Shown: positions 1 through 9,019, numbered from the stretch's first letter. The stretch: DNA of 64,000 nucleotides from Aliiglaciecola sp041538045 (GCF_041538045.1 NZ_JBGOSE010000009.1:62001-126000), one strand, 5' to 3'. A program made the numbers and translations. The notes: a model not told the origin generated them from the sequence alone.

Positions 1-48
1 CAATAGTAGTAAGTAAACCGCCCAAAAACGCCCAAATTAATGCCCCCG

Positions 49-237
49 CTATAATCTGCCTGTCGCTGCGGCCTCGCCCGCATGAGAGTCAAATTTAACA
101 TCGTATATTTGCTCAACGTTTGCGTACAACTCAGTGACAAATTGGTTGCGCTCAGTATTTCGCGTATGATTAGATGCACAAGATGAGAGTACACAAAACC
201 AACTTATAACCGTCAACTTTATGTACGTTGTTTTCAT
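49..237 (-). CDS. small putative lipoprotein, possibly frameshifted
   Basis: A 62-residue frame opens with a lysine-containing start, a hydrophobic stretch and a lipobox-like LSSC (Cys about residue 20), so the product would be a lipoprotein. The rest is polar and I do not recognise the family. The frame stops at 49-51. In the next frame on the same strand, from about position 58 to the window edge, the codons read as a strongly hydrophobic segment (QIIAGALIWAFLGGLL) that looks like a membrane helix. Either the gene is frameshifted near position 60 and continues out of the window, or a short lipoprotein happens to overlap another gene. Real coding is likely; the exact end is unsure. Confidence 0.45.
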   Translation of the reverse strand: MKTTYIKLTVISWFCVLSSCASNHTRNTERNQFVTELYANVEQIYDVKFDSHAGEAAATGRL

Positions 238-377
238 GGGCTAATAGTTCTTTGGGAAAATGTTCGCATAGATAAATATCTTGTTAGGTAACGATAAATA
301 GAATAATGATCCAAAACTGAATTTAAGCTTAACAATAAATAGAAATAGCATAGTTAACAGCTAACCGGAAATAATTT

Positions 378-1184
378 ATGTTTAAAAGTATTACCAAGTC
401 ATGCCTTGCGGTCACTATTAGTGCCGTTTTTCTTGCGGCGTGTTCCACCTCTCCAACCGGAAGATCGCAATTAAAACTGTATTCTAAAGATCAGTTAGCC
501 AATATGGGTACTCAGGCTTTCGATGGCATGAAAATAGAACAAAAAGTATCCCAGCAAGGGGTCGATAATCAATACGTTTCTTGCGTAGCCAGTTTCATCA
601 CCAAACACGTGCCCAATAGTGTGTTTGATGGTCAGTGGGAGTTGGTGGTTTTTGAAGATGATCAAGTGAATGCGTTTGCATTACCTGGCGGAAAAATTGG
701 TGTGTACACCGGACTACTTAAAGTTGCACAAAACCAAGATCAATTAGCTGCCGTAATCGGCCACGAAGTAGGTCATGTTATTGCTGAGCACGGAAATGAA
801 AGAATGTCGAATACAACCCTCATCGGCTTAGGTCTAGAAGCGACAAATCAAATTCTTAATGCGAAACAAGTGACAAACAGCAACATGATTATGGCAGGTA
901 TAGGTTTAGGTCTGCAGGTTGGAGTGCAATTACCTTTCAGCCGTACTCATGAAACAGAGGCTGATCTGATAGGGTTAGAATTAATGGCTAGAGCTGGTTT
1001 CGACCCCACCCAATCAGTTGAGTTGTGGAAGAATATGGACAAAGCAAGTAAAGGACAACGAACCTCCGAGTTTATGTCAACTCACCCGTCTCCTGCTACA
1101 CGCATTGAAACCTTGAGCGTTAATATGTCGGCTGCACAATCATTGGCAAATCAAGCAAGTGACAATCCAAACTGTTCAATATAA
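378..1184 (+). CDS. M48-family zinc metalloprotease, lipoprotein (LoiP/YcaL-like)
   Basis: The 268-residue protein has a signal peptide ending in a lipobox (LAAC, Cys22), so it should be a lipid-anchored periplasmic or outer-membrane protein. The zinc-protease motif HEVGH lies at residues 129-133, with the third zinc ligand expected in HETEAD (Glu194). This is the single-domain M48 peptidase arrangement seen in E. coli LoiP and YcaL, which act in envelope quality control. There are no TPR repeats, so it is not the BepA type. The C-terminal STHPSPATRIE signature near residue 235 is also typical of the family. The gene is monocistronic and is followed by a strong hairpin terminator. The substrate cannot be read from sequence. 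Confidence 0.88.
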   Translation: MFKSITKSCLAVTISAVFLAACSTSPTGRSQLKLYSKDQLANMGTQAFDGMKIEQKVSQQGVDNQYVSCVASFITKHVPNSVFDGQWELVVFEDDQVNAFALPGGKIGVYTGLLKVAQNQDQLAAVIGHEVGHVIAEHGNERMSNTTLIGLGLEATNQILNAKQVTNSNMIMAGIGLGLQVGVQLPFSRTHETEADLIGLELMARAGFDPTQSVELWKNMDKASKGQRTSEFMSTHPSPATRIETLSVNMSAAQSLANQASDNPNCSI

Positions 1185-1214
1185 TGTAGACAGAACGCTA
1201 AATTTTGAACAAAA

Positions 1215-1239
1215 AAAATGCCGCTAATTGCGGCATTTT
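1215..1239. terminator. bidirectional intrinsic terminator
   Basis: AAAATGCCGC pairs with GCGGCATTTT around a 5-nt loop (TAATT). A-runs and T-runs lie on both sides, so it can serve both the protease gene (+) and the convergent mscS gene (-). Confidence 0.85.
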
Positions 1240-1255
1240 CTTTCAAATTAACAGA

Positions 1256-2080
1256 TTATGACTCTTCTGTTTTATGCAAGTGAACATCCATTTGTGGGAA
1301 TGGAATGCTAATGCCTTCTTGGTCAAAGCGAAGTTTAACCGCTTCAGTGAAGTCAAATTTAACTGCCCAGTAATCTGCAGAAGCAACCCAAGGACGAACA
1401 ATAAAGTTCACACTGCTATCAGCCAATTCTGAAACAGCAACCGTAGGCTCAGGATCTTTAAGAATACGCTCATCAGCATTTACCATCTCAAGTAACACTT
1501 CTTTCGCTTTCTTAAGATCAGCATCATAGCCAATACCAACAACCATATCTACTCGACGAGTATCTTTTGCTGAAACGTTTACGATGTTGCCGCTGTAAAT
1601 AGCACCATTTGGCACAATGATCTCTTTGTTATCAGGTGTTATCATCACAGTAGTGAAGATCGTGATATCTTTAACTACACCTGCTGTACCAGCAGCTTCG
1701 ATGAAGTTTCCGCGTGTAAACGGACGGAAAACTAACAACATTACGCCGGCAGCAAAATTCTGTAGAGAACCTTGAAGTGACAAACCAATTGCCAAGCCTG
1801 CAGCACCCAAAATAGCGACTAGTGATGTAGTATCTACGCCAAGTTGATCTAACGATGCAACGATAACAAACAACATCAATACAGCATTCAGAATGGCCTT
1901 TAAAAAGTCCACCAACATATCGTCATATTTAGAGCGAGCCATTACCTTACCAAATACATTGATAAGAATTCCAACAACCATTTTACCAATAATGTAAATG
2001 ATTATGGCGAACAATATGTTCAGTCCCCATGGAATTACATAAGTTTCGACTAACTCTGCAACATTTATATCTTCAAGCAT
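1256..2080 (-). CDS. mscS: small-conductance mechanosensitive channel MscS
   Basis: With the start at 2080 the protein is 274 residues, close to E. coli MscS (286). Three hydrophobic segments lie at about residues 15-38, 52-77 and 82-115. The third is the glycine/alanine-rich pore helix (LVAILGAAGLAIGLSLQGSL), followed by the MscS beta domain (VFRPFTRGNFIE) and the C-terminal alpha/beta domain. The channel sits in the inner membrane and releases solutes on hypo-osmotic shock. I chose this ATG because GGGAG lies 7-8 nt upstream. The open frame runs on to 2269, but that extension has no homology to the family and lacks a good ribosome binding site. Confidence 0.93.
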   Translation of the reverse strand: MLEDINVAELVETYVIPWGLNILFAIIIYIIGKMVVGILINVFGKVMARSKYDDMLVDFLKAILNAVLMLFVIVASLDQLGVDTTSLVAILGAAGLAIGLSLQGSLQNFAAGVMLLVFRPFTRGNFIEAAGTAGVVKDITIFTTVMITPDNKEIIVPNGAIYSGNIVNVSAKDTRRVDMVVGIGYDADLKKAKEVLLEMVNADERILKDPEPTVAVSELADSSVNFIVRPWVASADYWAVKFDFTEAVKLRFDQEGISIPFPQMDVHLHKTEES

Positions 2081-2465
2081 TTTGTTTCTCCCAAACATTT
2101 TTAATTCTTTATATAGCGATAGTCCACACCAAAAGAAAGCCTTTTCATTTACTTGGCTAACATCACTACTTGGCAATTTCTTGGACGCTGAAATAATAAA
2201 GGAAACAACAAGATATGCACTCTTTTTTTTCCAAATTAGACTAATGTATATGTCGCAATTTAGCGTCATAGACTAAAGTTTAATTCGTTTAAATTATTCA
2301 ATGTTTTAAGATATGTGTCATCGGATTGTCAGAAACACAACGTATATTACTTCTCAGTTATACAGTTGACGACATTTGAAAGTTAGGATGGAATTTCGGA
2401 ATTAACGTAGTTTGTTATTCAAAATTTATTCATCATATTTTGTATTAAAACAAAAGTTTTTATCA

Positions 2466-2566
2466 CTGTTTGATATTACAAACAGCTAGCAAATCTTCTT
2501 TTCAAAATGTTGTTTTATTACAAACATCTGAATTTGTTAGGGTTTTACAAATGTTGTTTTTTTAAA
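2466..2566. repeat. cluster of TGTTTG/CAAACA-type dyads
   Basis: A 575-bp gene-free stretch (2081-2655) precedes the small membrane protein. It contains CTGTTTG-N6-CAAACAG as a perfect dyad at 2466-2485, and ATTACAAACA twice (2475-2484 and 2517-2526, 42 bp apart). AATGTTGTTTT occurs twice nearby (about 2506 and 2550). This pattern looks like repeated operator half-sites. No regulator can be assigned. Confidence 0.4.
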
Positions 2567-2655
2567 CATTTTTTGCCTCTACTTTGCTGTTAAGAAGTGC
2601 TATGCTATCTGCCCCTAATTTCAGGGGAACAGTAATATTTTTAAAGGAATTGAAA

Positions 2656-2835
2656 ATGTTAATTCTCTCTCTTATCTTCGTTAGTTTGATAATTCTATTG
2701 GTCTTTTGCTTGGCTAAAGACACTGGCGAACATACTGCGTTTGCCCGCAAAGATGCCCAGATTAATAGTCAGCAGGAATCTATTGATGTATCTCACGATA
2801 GAATAACATCAACTAAAACATTGAATGCCAACTAG
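2656..2835 (+). CDS. small single-pass membrane protein, unknown function
   Basis: The likely product is 59 residues: a hydrophobic helix at about residues 2-21 (LILSLIFVSLIILLVFCLA), then a charged, polar tail. The start at 2656 is chosen because AAAGGAA lies just upstream; the open frame continues to 2584, but that part carries no ribosome binding site and crosses a CCCCT/AGGGG hairpin (2613-2629). An extended -10 (TGCTATGCT) lies near 2598-2606. I do not recognise the family. The topology suggests a short inner-membrane protein with most of the tail on one side. Confidence 0.55.
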   Translation: MLILSLIFVSLIILLVFCLAKDTGEHTAFARKDAQINSQQESIDVSHDRITSTKTLNAN

Positions 2836-2864
2836 TAGTAACTAATTTTTAATATCACTCATTG

Positions 2865-2899
2865 CATCAAACGCGGTCATATTAAAGCCGCGTTTGATG
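2865..2899 (+). terminator. strong hairpin after the small membrane protein gene
   Basis: CATCAAACGCGG and CCGCGTTTGATG form a perfect 12-bp stem with an 11-nt loop. There is no clear T-run after it, so it could be a transcript-stabilising hairpin rather than a classical terminator. Confidence 0.5.
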
Positions 2900-3034
2900 T
2901 GAAAATCTCGCAAGCTCCAATTATTATTAAATAGTAAATTGTTAACTCAGTTTGCCAATTAGTGAAATTCTTTAGTTGAGATACCTTCTACTTAATATAC
3001 CATGTAGCAAATTGTAACCTGCCAGTTTAATAGC

Positions 3035-3763
3035 ATGCGAATTCCAAGAATTTATCACCCAGACTTACTCATTGTTGATCAGACGATTGATCTCACAGCC
3101 GATGCAGCAAACCACATTGCTAACGTTCTCCGTTTAAATGAAGGGCACCCATTGGTACTGTTTAATGGTGATGGTAACGAATATAGCGCCGAACTGGTTA
3201 CTGCCAAAAAGCGCCAAGTTAGTGTGTTGATAGACGCAAAATTATCGATTAATGTTGAATCCACTTTAAAGGTCCACCTTGGTCAAGGCGTATCCCGTGG
3301 CGATAGAATGGATATGGCGATTCAAAAAGCGGTTGAGCTAGGCGTGACTGAAATTACTCCATTAATCACTGAAAGATGTGGGGTTAAATTATCCGCTGAA
3401 CGTTGGCAGAAAAAATGTCAACAATGGCAAAAGTTAATTATTTCTGCTTGCGAACAATGTGGCAGAAATCAAATACCAAGATTACATCCATGCACTTCGA
3501 TCCATGAATGGACAAAACAGTCCACCTCTGAACTTCGCCTGACACTGCATCCTAAAGCCGAAAAAAGTATAAAACACCTAACGATTCCAGCCAGTGGCGT
3601 TAGGTTACTAATTGGTCCAGAAGGTGGGTTTAGCGATGCTGAAATCTATGCCACCGAACAAGTTGGATTTCAAACTGTTCAAATGGGCCCTCGGGTATTA
3701 AGAACAGAAACTGCAGCCATTGCAGCCATTGCAGCTTTGCAGGCTATTCATGGAGATTTATAG
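3035..3763 (+). CDS. rsmE: 16S rRNA (uracil1498-N3)-methyltransferase RsmE
   Basis: The 242-residue product begins MRIPRIYHPD as in E. coli RsmE, and ends with the SPOUT knot signature LLIGPEGGFSDAEI and the GPRVLRTETAAIAA loop that binds S-adenosylmethionine. The family methylates N3 of U1498 in 16S rRNA in the assembled small subunit. An N-terminal PUA-like barrel (about residues 1-70) precedes the SPOUT domain. Length and start match the family. Unlike in E. coli, the gene is not next to gshB here; gshB lies 13 kb away with yqgE and ruvX. Confidence 0.95.
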   Translation: MRIPRIYHPDLLIVDQTIDLTADAANHIANVLRLNEGHPLVLFNGDGNEYSAELVTAKKRQVSVLIDAKLSINVESTLKVHLGQGVSRGDRMDMAIQKAVELGVTEITPLITERCGVKLSAERWQKKCQQWQKLIISACEQCGRNQIPRLHPCTSIHEWTKQSTSELRLTLHPKAEKSIKHLTIPASGVRLLIGPEGGFSDAEIYATEQVGFQTVQMGPRVLRTETAAIAAIAALQAIHGDL

Positions 3764-3851
3764 TCAAATAATTTAATCTAGACAGCCGCTAGTTTCATGT
3801 TACATTGATCTGTAAAGCATCCCTTAATTTATTAACTTTAGTACCCTAACA

Positions 3852-5321
3852 ATGAAACCTGTTAATGCCATAAATACTCAAGGTACAAGCAATTACACGC
3901 ACCTGAAACGCCATAATGCCATTGAAGCAGGTCGAATAAACGCGTTTGCTATGTTGGTAAATGGGGATCCCCTTGTCGAGGTTCTAAAGGAGATAATCGC
4001 CAGCCTAGAATCTGCAACCTCTGGACTTAAATGTTCAATAAATTTAATCGATAGCACAGGCTTCGTCCTAAGCCCTTTTGTTTCCCCTAGCCTTCCGTTG
4101 CTACTTATAGACGCATTGAAAAACCAAAAAGTGATACCTCCATCAACCACCTGCGCCTTTGCTATAGCCAATAGAAATTTAACTGTAAGTGAAGATATTA
4201 CTCTAGATCCACACTGGCATAATATGCGCGATATTGCCGTTACCTGCGGTATTCTTTCGTGTTGGTCTCAGCCTATTATTTCACCTAATGGTGAGGTATT
4301 AGGTACGTTTACCATGTATTTTCCAACCTGCGGAGCTCCCGAACAAGATGATATTGACTCCTTGCTTTACGAGTCTCAAATTGTGTCTATTATTCTTGAA
4401 CGCGCCAATAATATTAAGCAATTAGAAGAAACAAATGCTGAATTAGAAAGACGAGTAGAAGAGCGAACAGAGGAATTGACTAATGCTAATTTAATGTTGA
4501 AAAAAGCATTAGAGCAACGTAACGAAGTGCAAACCCAATTAGTAGAACAAGAAAATATGGCAGCCTTGGGTACCATGATGTCGAGTCTAACCCACGAAAT
4601 TAATACACCTACAGGTGTTGCGATAACGGCTATTTCTTATTTGCGTAATATTCTGAGTAAAACAACCCAATCCTTTAAAGAAGAACAGCTTAGACGCTCT
4701 CAATTAGCTACATTTTTCTCAAAAACCGAAGAAAGTGTTGATATTATTGAACGCAATTTGTTTCGGTCTACCCAGTTAATTAAAACCTTTAAACAACTTT
4801 CGTTAGATCAGCACAGTCAAGAAGTTCGAAAAATTAACCTTATGAGTTACGTCAATGAGGTTTTATTGACCTTAAAACCTAGATTAAAACGTTCAAATCA
4901 ACAGTTTTGTTTTGATATAGACCCCGATTTAGAAGTCTATAGTAATCCCGGCGCCTTGAGTCAATTGCTGATTAACCTGATTATGAACTCGGTCCAACAC
5001 GCATTTACAATTAATCAGATGGGGCATATCTTTTTTAAGATAAGAATTGACCTAACTATTCCAGGCCATCCTATGTTAAAGGTGATTTATAGGGATAATG
5101 GTTGTGGTATGTCTGAACATACAATTGAAAATTTATACAAACCATTTTTCACCAGTGCCCGTCAAAATGGCGGTTCAGGGTTGGGTATGCACATATGTTA
5201 CGACATCGTGGTTAAAGTATTGGCTGGACACATTGATTGTAAATCAAAAATTGGAAAAGGTGTCGAGTTTACAGTCACCTTTCCTGTGAGTTTAGATAAC
5301 CCCGAGTTCGATAGCTTTTAA
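3852..5321 (+). CDS. cytoplasmic GAF-domain sensor histidine kinase
   Basis: The 489-residue protein has no membrane helix. Residues about 40-185 resemble a GAF domain (with PPSTTCAFAIAN and QPIISPNGEVLGTFTMYF typical of GAF beta strands). A coiled coil follows at about 185-240 (RVEERTEELTNANLMLKKAL), then a HisKA domain with His248 in LTHEINTPTG. The ATPase domain shows the N box (NLIMNSVQHA), DNGCGM and GGSGLGMHI. It should therefore sense a soluble signal through GAF and autophosphorylate. No receiver is fused and the nearest response regulator is on the opposite strand. The last 30 nt overlap the 3' end of that regulator gene. Confidence 0.85.
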   Translation: MKPVNAINTQGTSNYTHLKRHNAIEAGRINAFAMLVNGDPLVEVLKEIIASLESATSGLKCSINLIDSTGFVLSPFVSPSLPLLLIDALKNQKVIPPSTTCAFAIANRNLTVSEDITLDPHWHNMRDIAVTCGILSCWSQPIISPNGEVLGTFTMYFPTCGAPEQDDIDSLLYESQIVSIILERANNIKQLEETNAELERRVEERTEELTNANLMLKKALEQRNEVQTQLVEQENMAALGTMMSSLTHEINTPTGVAITAISYLRNILSKTTQSFKEEQLRRSQLATFFSKTEESVDIIERNLFRSTQLIKTFKQLSLDQHSQEVRKINLMSYVNEVLLTLKPRLKRSNQQFCFDIDPDLEVYSNPGALSQLLINLIMNSVQHAFTINQMGHIFFKIRIDLTIPGHPMLKVIYRDNGCGMSEHTIENLYKPFFTSARQNGGSGLGMHICYDIVVKVLAGHIDCKSKIGKGVEFTVTFPVSLDNPEFDSF

Positions 5322-5942
5322 AACCGCACGAGTACGATCCCGAACCCCCAGTTTATCCAAGACATTTGATACCTGATTTTTGACCGTACCTTCAGATTTA
5401 AATACCGCCTGTGAAATTTCACGGTTACTACACCCAGCAGCAATTAAGCGTAATATCTCAATCTCTTTGGCAGTGAGAGGAATAGGCACATCAGAACTTT
5501 CAAATGTACTCTGTTTACTTTGCAAACTCGACACTACACGCTGAGTAATACTAGGTTGAATTAAGGTTTCCCCATTGCTTACTTTTATAATGGCTTCAAC
5601 TAATGTTTCTAGCGATACATCTTTTAATAAAAATCCTTTTGCCCCCGCCTGAATGGCTTGAATAACCAATTGGTGATCATCAAAAGTAGTCAACATTATG
5701 ACCGGAGAGATATCAATTTTATTGAGGCTATTAAGGGCCTCAACCGCTTCAATCCCGTTCATAACGGGCATGCGAATATCCATCAAAACAACATCTGGTT
5801 TCTGCGTAGAAATAACCTCCAGTGCACTTTTTCCATCCGCTGCTTCAGCAACAATGTTGATTTCAGGTGCTAACGACAACAAACTTTTAATCCCTTCGCG
5901 AACCAAGGTTTGATCGTCGACTACCATCACATTAACACTCAT
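5292..5942 (-). CDS. NarL/LuxR-family response regulator (DesR-like)
   Basis: The 216-residue product has a receiver domain (acidic pair DD9-10, phospho-acceptor Asp55 in VVLMDIRMP, Lys in GFLLKDV near residue 105) and a LuxR-type helix-turn-helix (LTAKEIEILRLIAAGCSNREISQ, about 150-210). It is a transcription factor. Its start codon overlaps the stop of the upstream kinase by 4 nt (ATGA), so the two are translationally coupled and form a cognate pair. The 3' end overlaps the convergent GAF kinase gene by 30 nt. Confidence 0.92.
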   Translation of the reverse strand: MSVNVMVVDDQTLVREGIKSLLSLAPEINIVAEAADGKSALEVISTQKPDVVLMDIRMPVMNGIEAVEALNSLNKIDISPVIMLTTFDDHQLVIQAIQAGAKGFLLKDVSLETLVEAIIKVSNGETLIQPSITQRVVSSLQSKQSTFESSDVPIPLTAKEIEILRLIAAGCSNREISQAVFKSEGTVKNQVSNVLDKLGVRDRTRAVLKAIELGVI

Positions 5943-7078
5943 GATGACTCCGGTAATTCTATTTGTATTTGAAAGCCTGCGTTTGTTATTTTTGTATCTA
6001 AAACACCACCTAAGTGAGCGATCCTTTCTCGCATTCCGGTCAAACCATTCCCTTCCTGAATATTATTTTGCTGTTTTTGACGGCCATCATCATACATTTT
6101 AAGTTGCACTGAGTCTTTTTTCTGGCACAAATGAATATTAAAATTGGAGGCATTACTGTGACGCAGAGTGTTAGTAATAGACTCCTGAACGCATCGCAAA
6201 ATCGCTTCGGCTACATCAACATTGGTTATAGTCAAATCTTCCTCAATATCTAATGAGATAGACAAGTTAGGAACATCGTCTAATAGTGCATGCAGCGCCT
6301 GACTCAATTCAATATGAGACTTTTCCCGAATCTCAGAAACAGCTTCACGCACATCACTTAATAATAACTTAGCTAATTCATGACACTGCTGAATTTTGAT
6401 CTGTGCTTCTCCGTCGGAAATCCGAGAAGCCACCTGCAAATTGATAGTTAATGCGGTTAAATGATGGCCCAACAAATCATGGATATTGCGCGCAATTCTA
6501 ACTCTTTCTGCTTGCTTAGATGCTTCGCCTAGCAAGGTTTGAGTAGCCATTAATTCACGATTAAGCTCCATTGCCTTCTCAGTTGCGCGCTTTTCTTTAA
6601 TATTTGTATGCACCATATGTAAGGCAAAAATATTAAAGGTCCAAAACAGTAACGCGGATAGCAGTGATGTATCAGACTGCCAATAAAAATACATTATTAG
6701 CCAAAATGGCGCGGACCAAATGGGTGACGTGAAAACGGCCTGCTTAAACGACATAAGATAAGGCAGTTGTGCACTCCAAATCGTGACAAGAATGGCCAGA
6801 AAGGTAAAAGGGCTGAGAAACCCTAAACTCATAATTGCTGTATATTGAATGACAATGAATAGCAGCCGAGTTTGCAAGTTATTTCTGTATTCGTGGTCTG
6901 ATATGGCAAGCAAAAAGAACACTATATAAACCAATAATGCAAAACCGGCTGCAGCCACTTTTTCTCCAGAGTAGTTATCAGAGCTCACCATCAAAGACAG
7001 CGCTATGCTGCTTACTACTGCCCAAGGGAAAATAGCTGAAAGGTTTTCTTTTCTAAACAAGCTTTTCAAAATCTGCAT
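5939..7078 (-). CDS. membrane sensor histidine kinase, HisKA_3 (DesK-like)
   Basis: The 379-residue product has about five membrane helices in its first 155 residues, a short linker helix, and a HisKA_3 domain with the phospho-acceptor His200 in ARNIHDLLGHHLTA. The ATPase domain carries ITNTLRHSNAS and GNGLTGMRERIAHLGG. This layout is that of DesK/NarX-class kinases, whose membrane part often senses membrane state or a small ligand. It is the first gene of a two-gene operon with the LuxR-type regulator. The signal is not known. Confidence 0.9.
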   Translation of the reverse strand: MQILKSLFRKENLSAIFPWAVVSSIALSLMVSSDNYSGEKVAAAGFALLVYIVFFLLAISDHEYRNNLQTRLLFIVIQYTAIMSLGFLSPFTFLAILVTIWSAQLPYLMSFKQAVFTSPIWSAPFWLIMYFYWQSDTSLLSALLFWTFNIFALHMVHTNIKEKRATEKAMELNRELMATQTLLGEASKQAERVRIARNIHDLLGHHLTALTINLQVASRISDGEAQIKIQQCHELAKLLLSDVREAVSEIREKSHIELSQALHALLDDVPNLSISLDIEEDLTITNVDVAEAILRCVQESITNTLRHSNASNFNIHLCQKKDSVQLKMYDDGRQKQQNNIQEGNGLTGMRERIAHLGGVLDTKITNAGFQIQIELPESS

Positions 7079-7168
7079 TTAAGAACCACGATAAAATTAC
7101 CCCTATGCCAGAAACTGCCGCTCAACGAAGACCCAGTATGAACAATTTTAGAATTGAACGCTATAGGT

Positions 7169-7198
7169 CAAAAGTCACGTTTTAAATAGTGACTTTTG
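7169..7198. promoter_or_regulatory. perfect 10-bp dyad between divergent genes
   Basis: CAAAAGTCAC and GTGACTTTTG are separated by 10 nt. The dyad lies in the 220-bp gap between the start of the kinase-regulator operon (-) and the start of the 7299 membrane-protein gene (+). It is a plausible binding site for the neighbouring LuxR-type regulator. Confidence 0.45.
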
Positions 7199-7298
7199 GC
7201 ACTAAACATTATCACTAGATTATTTAAACTGGACTCAAATCAAAGTGATGAACTTAATTATTGTTTGAATTTAAGATAGTGGATAACTGGAGATAAAA

Positions 7299-7841
7299 AT
7301 GACAACCTTACTTGCTAGTTTATTCTTTGCGCCATTTATTACAGGAACCTTAGCGTTTATTCTATTCAGGCTCCCGTTCAAAGCCACAAAAAGTAAATTC
7401 AAGCCTAAAAAGTTTGGTGGTTATTATACTGCGACCATATACTCAATGGTCTGTTTCGGTATGCTCACAGCACTTATGACTTTATACTTTCCGATGCGAT
7501 TAGAAGAAAAATTGCTGTCCACGGCCATCGAACCGCAACGTTTCATTATAAGTTTACAAGTCATTTTTAGCATCTTAAGCGTGCTATTCGGTATTATGAT
7601 GCTGCTTTTTTCCATGAAGCGAGTATATAGGCTGAAGCCAATTGTCACTAAATATCGACACTCAATCATCGCCTCAGCAATTGTTGCCTTCACCGTTTTT
7701 AGCGTCTTTGGCGGCGGCAAGTTGTTTGCAAACATTGGCGATGCAGAAATTATATTCTGGTTCTCCCCTGGTATAATTAGCGGCATAACAATATTTTTAA
7801 TTTTAAAAGTTTATGCCACTAAGGGTTGGCTAAAAAACTAA
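7299..7841 (+). CDS. uncharacterised multi-pass membrane protein
   Basis: The 180-residue product has about five hydrophobic segments (approximate residues 4-24, 44-66, 80-105, 120-140 and 150-172) separated by short basic loops, so it is an inner-membrane protein. I do not recognise the family. The start is supported by a GGAG ribosome binding site 6-7 nt upstream. The gene is divergent from the DesK-like kinase operon with a dyad between them, so it is a candidate target of that system. Its stop overlaps the 3' end of the convergent xylR by 4 nt. Confidence 0.7.
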   Translation: MTTLLASLFFAPFITGTLAFILFRLPFKATKSKFKPKKFGGYYTATIYSMVCFGMLTALMTLYFPMRLEEKLLSTAIEPQRFIISLQVIFSILSVLFGIMMLLFSMKRVYRLKPIVTKYRHSIIASAIVAFTVFSVFGGGKLFANIGDAEIIFWFSPGIISGITIFLILKVYATKGWLKN

Positions 7842-9019
7842 TCTTGATTTTGCTGAAAGTGTTGCTCACGGTATTCCTTGGGAGTTTGATCAAAGTGTTT
7901 GCGAAACACAGCATACATATATTGTAATGAGGGATAACCACACACTAACGCAATTTCCGATGTTTGCTGTTCACTAGTGGTAAGCATATTACAAGCTTTC
8001 GAGAGTTTCTCATTATGAATTTCATTGTGAATACTGTGACCTCTTTCTTCATGAAAGCGAGACTCTAGATTGGATCTTGAAATACCAACATAATCTAAAA
8101 CTTGATCGACTTTTATGCCTTTACAGGCATTTTGACGAATAAAGTGCATGGCTTGTATCACATGAGGGTCTTTTAAGGCTTTAAAGTCTGTAGATTGTCG
8201 CTGGGCAACGCCTACAGGAGGAACCGTCACAATTTTATTTTTTAGGTTTGGATTTTCTAAACGACGGTGAAGTAACTTAGCAGCTTGATAGCCCATTTCA
8301 AACCCACCTTGAGTAACAGAACTCAAACTGATTCGACTCAAATTTCGGGCAATATCGTCATCATCGATTCCGACGATGGAAATCTGATCAGGCACGAGTT
8401 TACCGGTATGATCACATGCTTGCAGCAAATGACGAGCACGTGCGTCAGTGACTGAAATAACCCCTACTGGATTAGGCAAACTTTGCAACCAATCGGATAA
8501 ACGGTTCATTGAATATTGCCAGGTTTCTGGACGCGTGGGATGGCCTCGATACACAGCACAATCGTAGCCATCTTCCTTGCATAATTTGATAATGGCTTTT
8601 TCACGCTCGGTTGCCCAACGATGATTATCATCTGGCGGAAACCCATAAAACGCAAAGCGCTCTAAACCTTTATGTTTTAGGTGTTCGTAGGCGCATTTCA
8701 CCACAGCGACGTTATCGGTGGCTACATATGGAACTTTGGGGTAATCATCGAGATTTTCGTAAGAGCCACCTACTCCGATAATAGGAAGATCAATATGCTC
8801 TACTGCTTTTTGAATAGATGGCGCATCAAAATCCGCAATGATGCCGTCTCCGACCCAGTCATTGATATTATCTATCCTAGCTAAAAAGTCTTCCTCTAAG
8901 TACACATCCCAATCCACTTTGGAAGATTGTAAATAGTGCCCAATCCCTTCAATTACTTGCCGATCATAAACTTTATTTGCATTGAAAAGTAACGAAATAC
9001 TGTGCTTTGCCTTAAACAT
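7838..9019 (-). CDS. xylR: xylose operon regulator XylR
   Basis: The 393-residue product is nearly the same length as E. coli XylR (392). The N-terminal part (about 1-280) is a LacI/periplasmic-binding-like sugar-sensing domain (DQISIVGIDDDDIARNLS). The C-terminal part (about 285-388) is an AraC-type double helix-turn-helix with SRSNLESRFHEERGHS and ALVCGYPSLQYMYAVFRKHF. XylR binds D-xylose and activates xylose genes. The gene is divergent from xylB, and an AGAGGTG ribosome binding site precedes the ATG. The location fits direct control of the xylB-xylA region. Confidence 0.93.
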   Translation of the reverse strand: MFKAKHSISLLFNANKVYDRQVIEGIGHYLQSSKVDWDVYLEEDFLARIDNINDWVGDGIIADFDAPSIQKAVEHIDLPIIGVGGSYENLDDYPKVPYVATDNVAVVKCAYEHLKHKGLERFAFYGFPPDDNHRWATEREKAIIKLCKEDGYDCAVYRGHPTRPETWQYSMNRLSDWLQSLPNPVGVISVTDARARHLLQACDHTGKLVPDQISIVGIDDDDIARNLSRISLSSVTQGGFEMGYQAAKLLHRRLENPNLKNKIVTVPPVGVAQRQSTDFKALKDPHVIQAMHFIRQNACKGIKVDQVLDYVGISRSNLESRFHEERGHSIHNEIHNEKLSKACNMLTTSEQQTSEIALVCGYPSLQYMYAVFRKHFDQTPKEYREQHFQQNQD

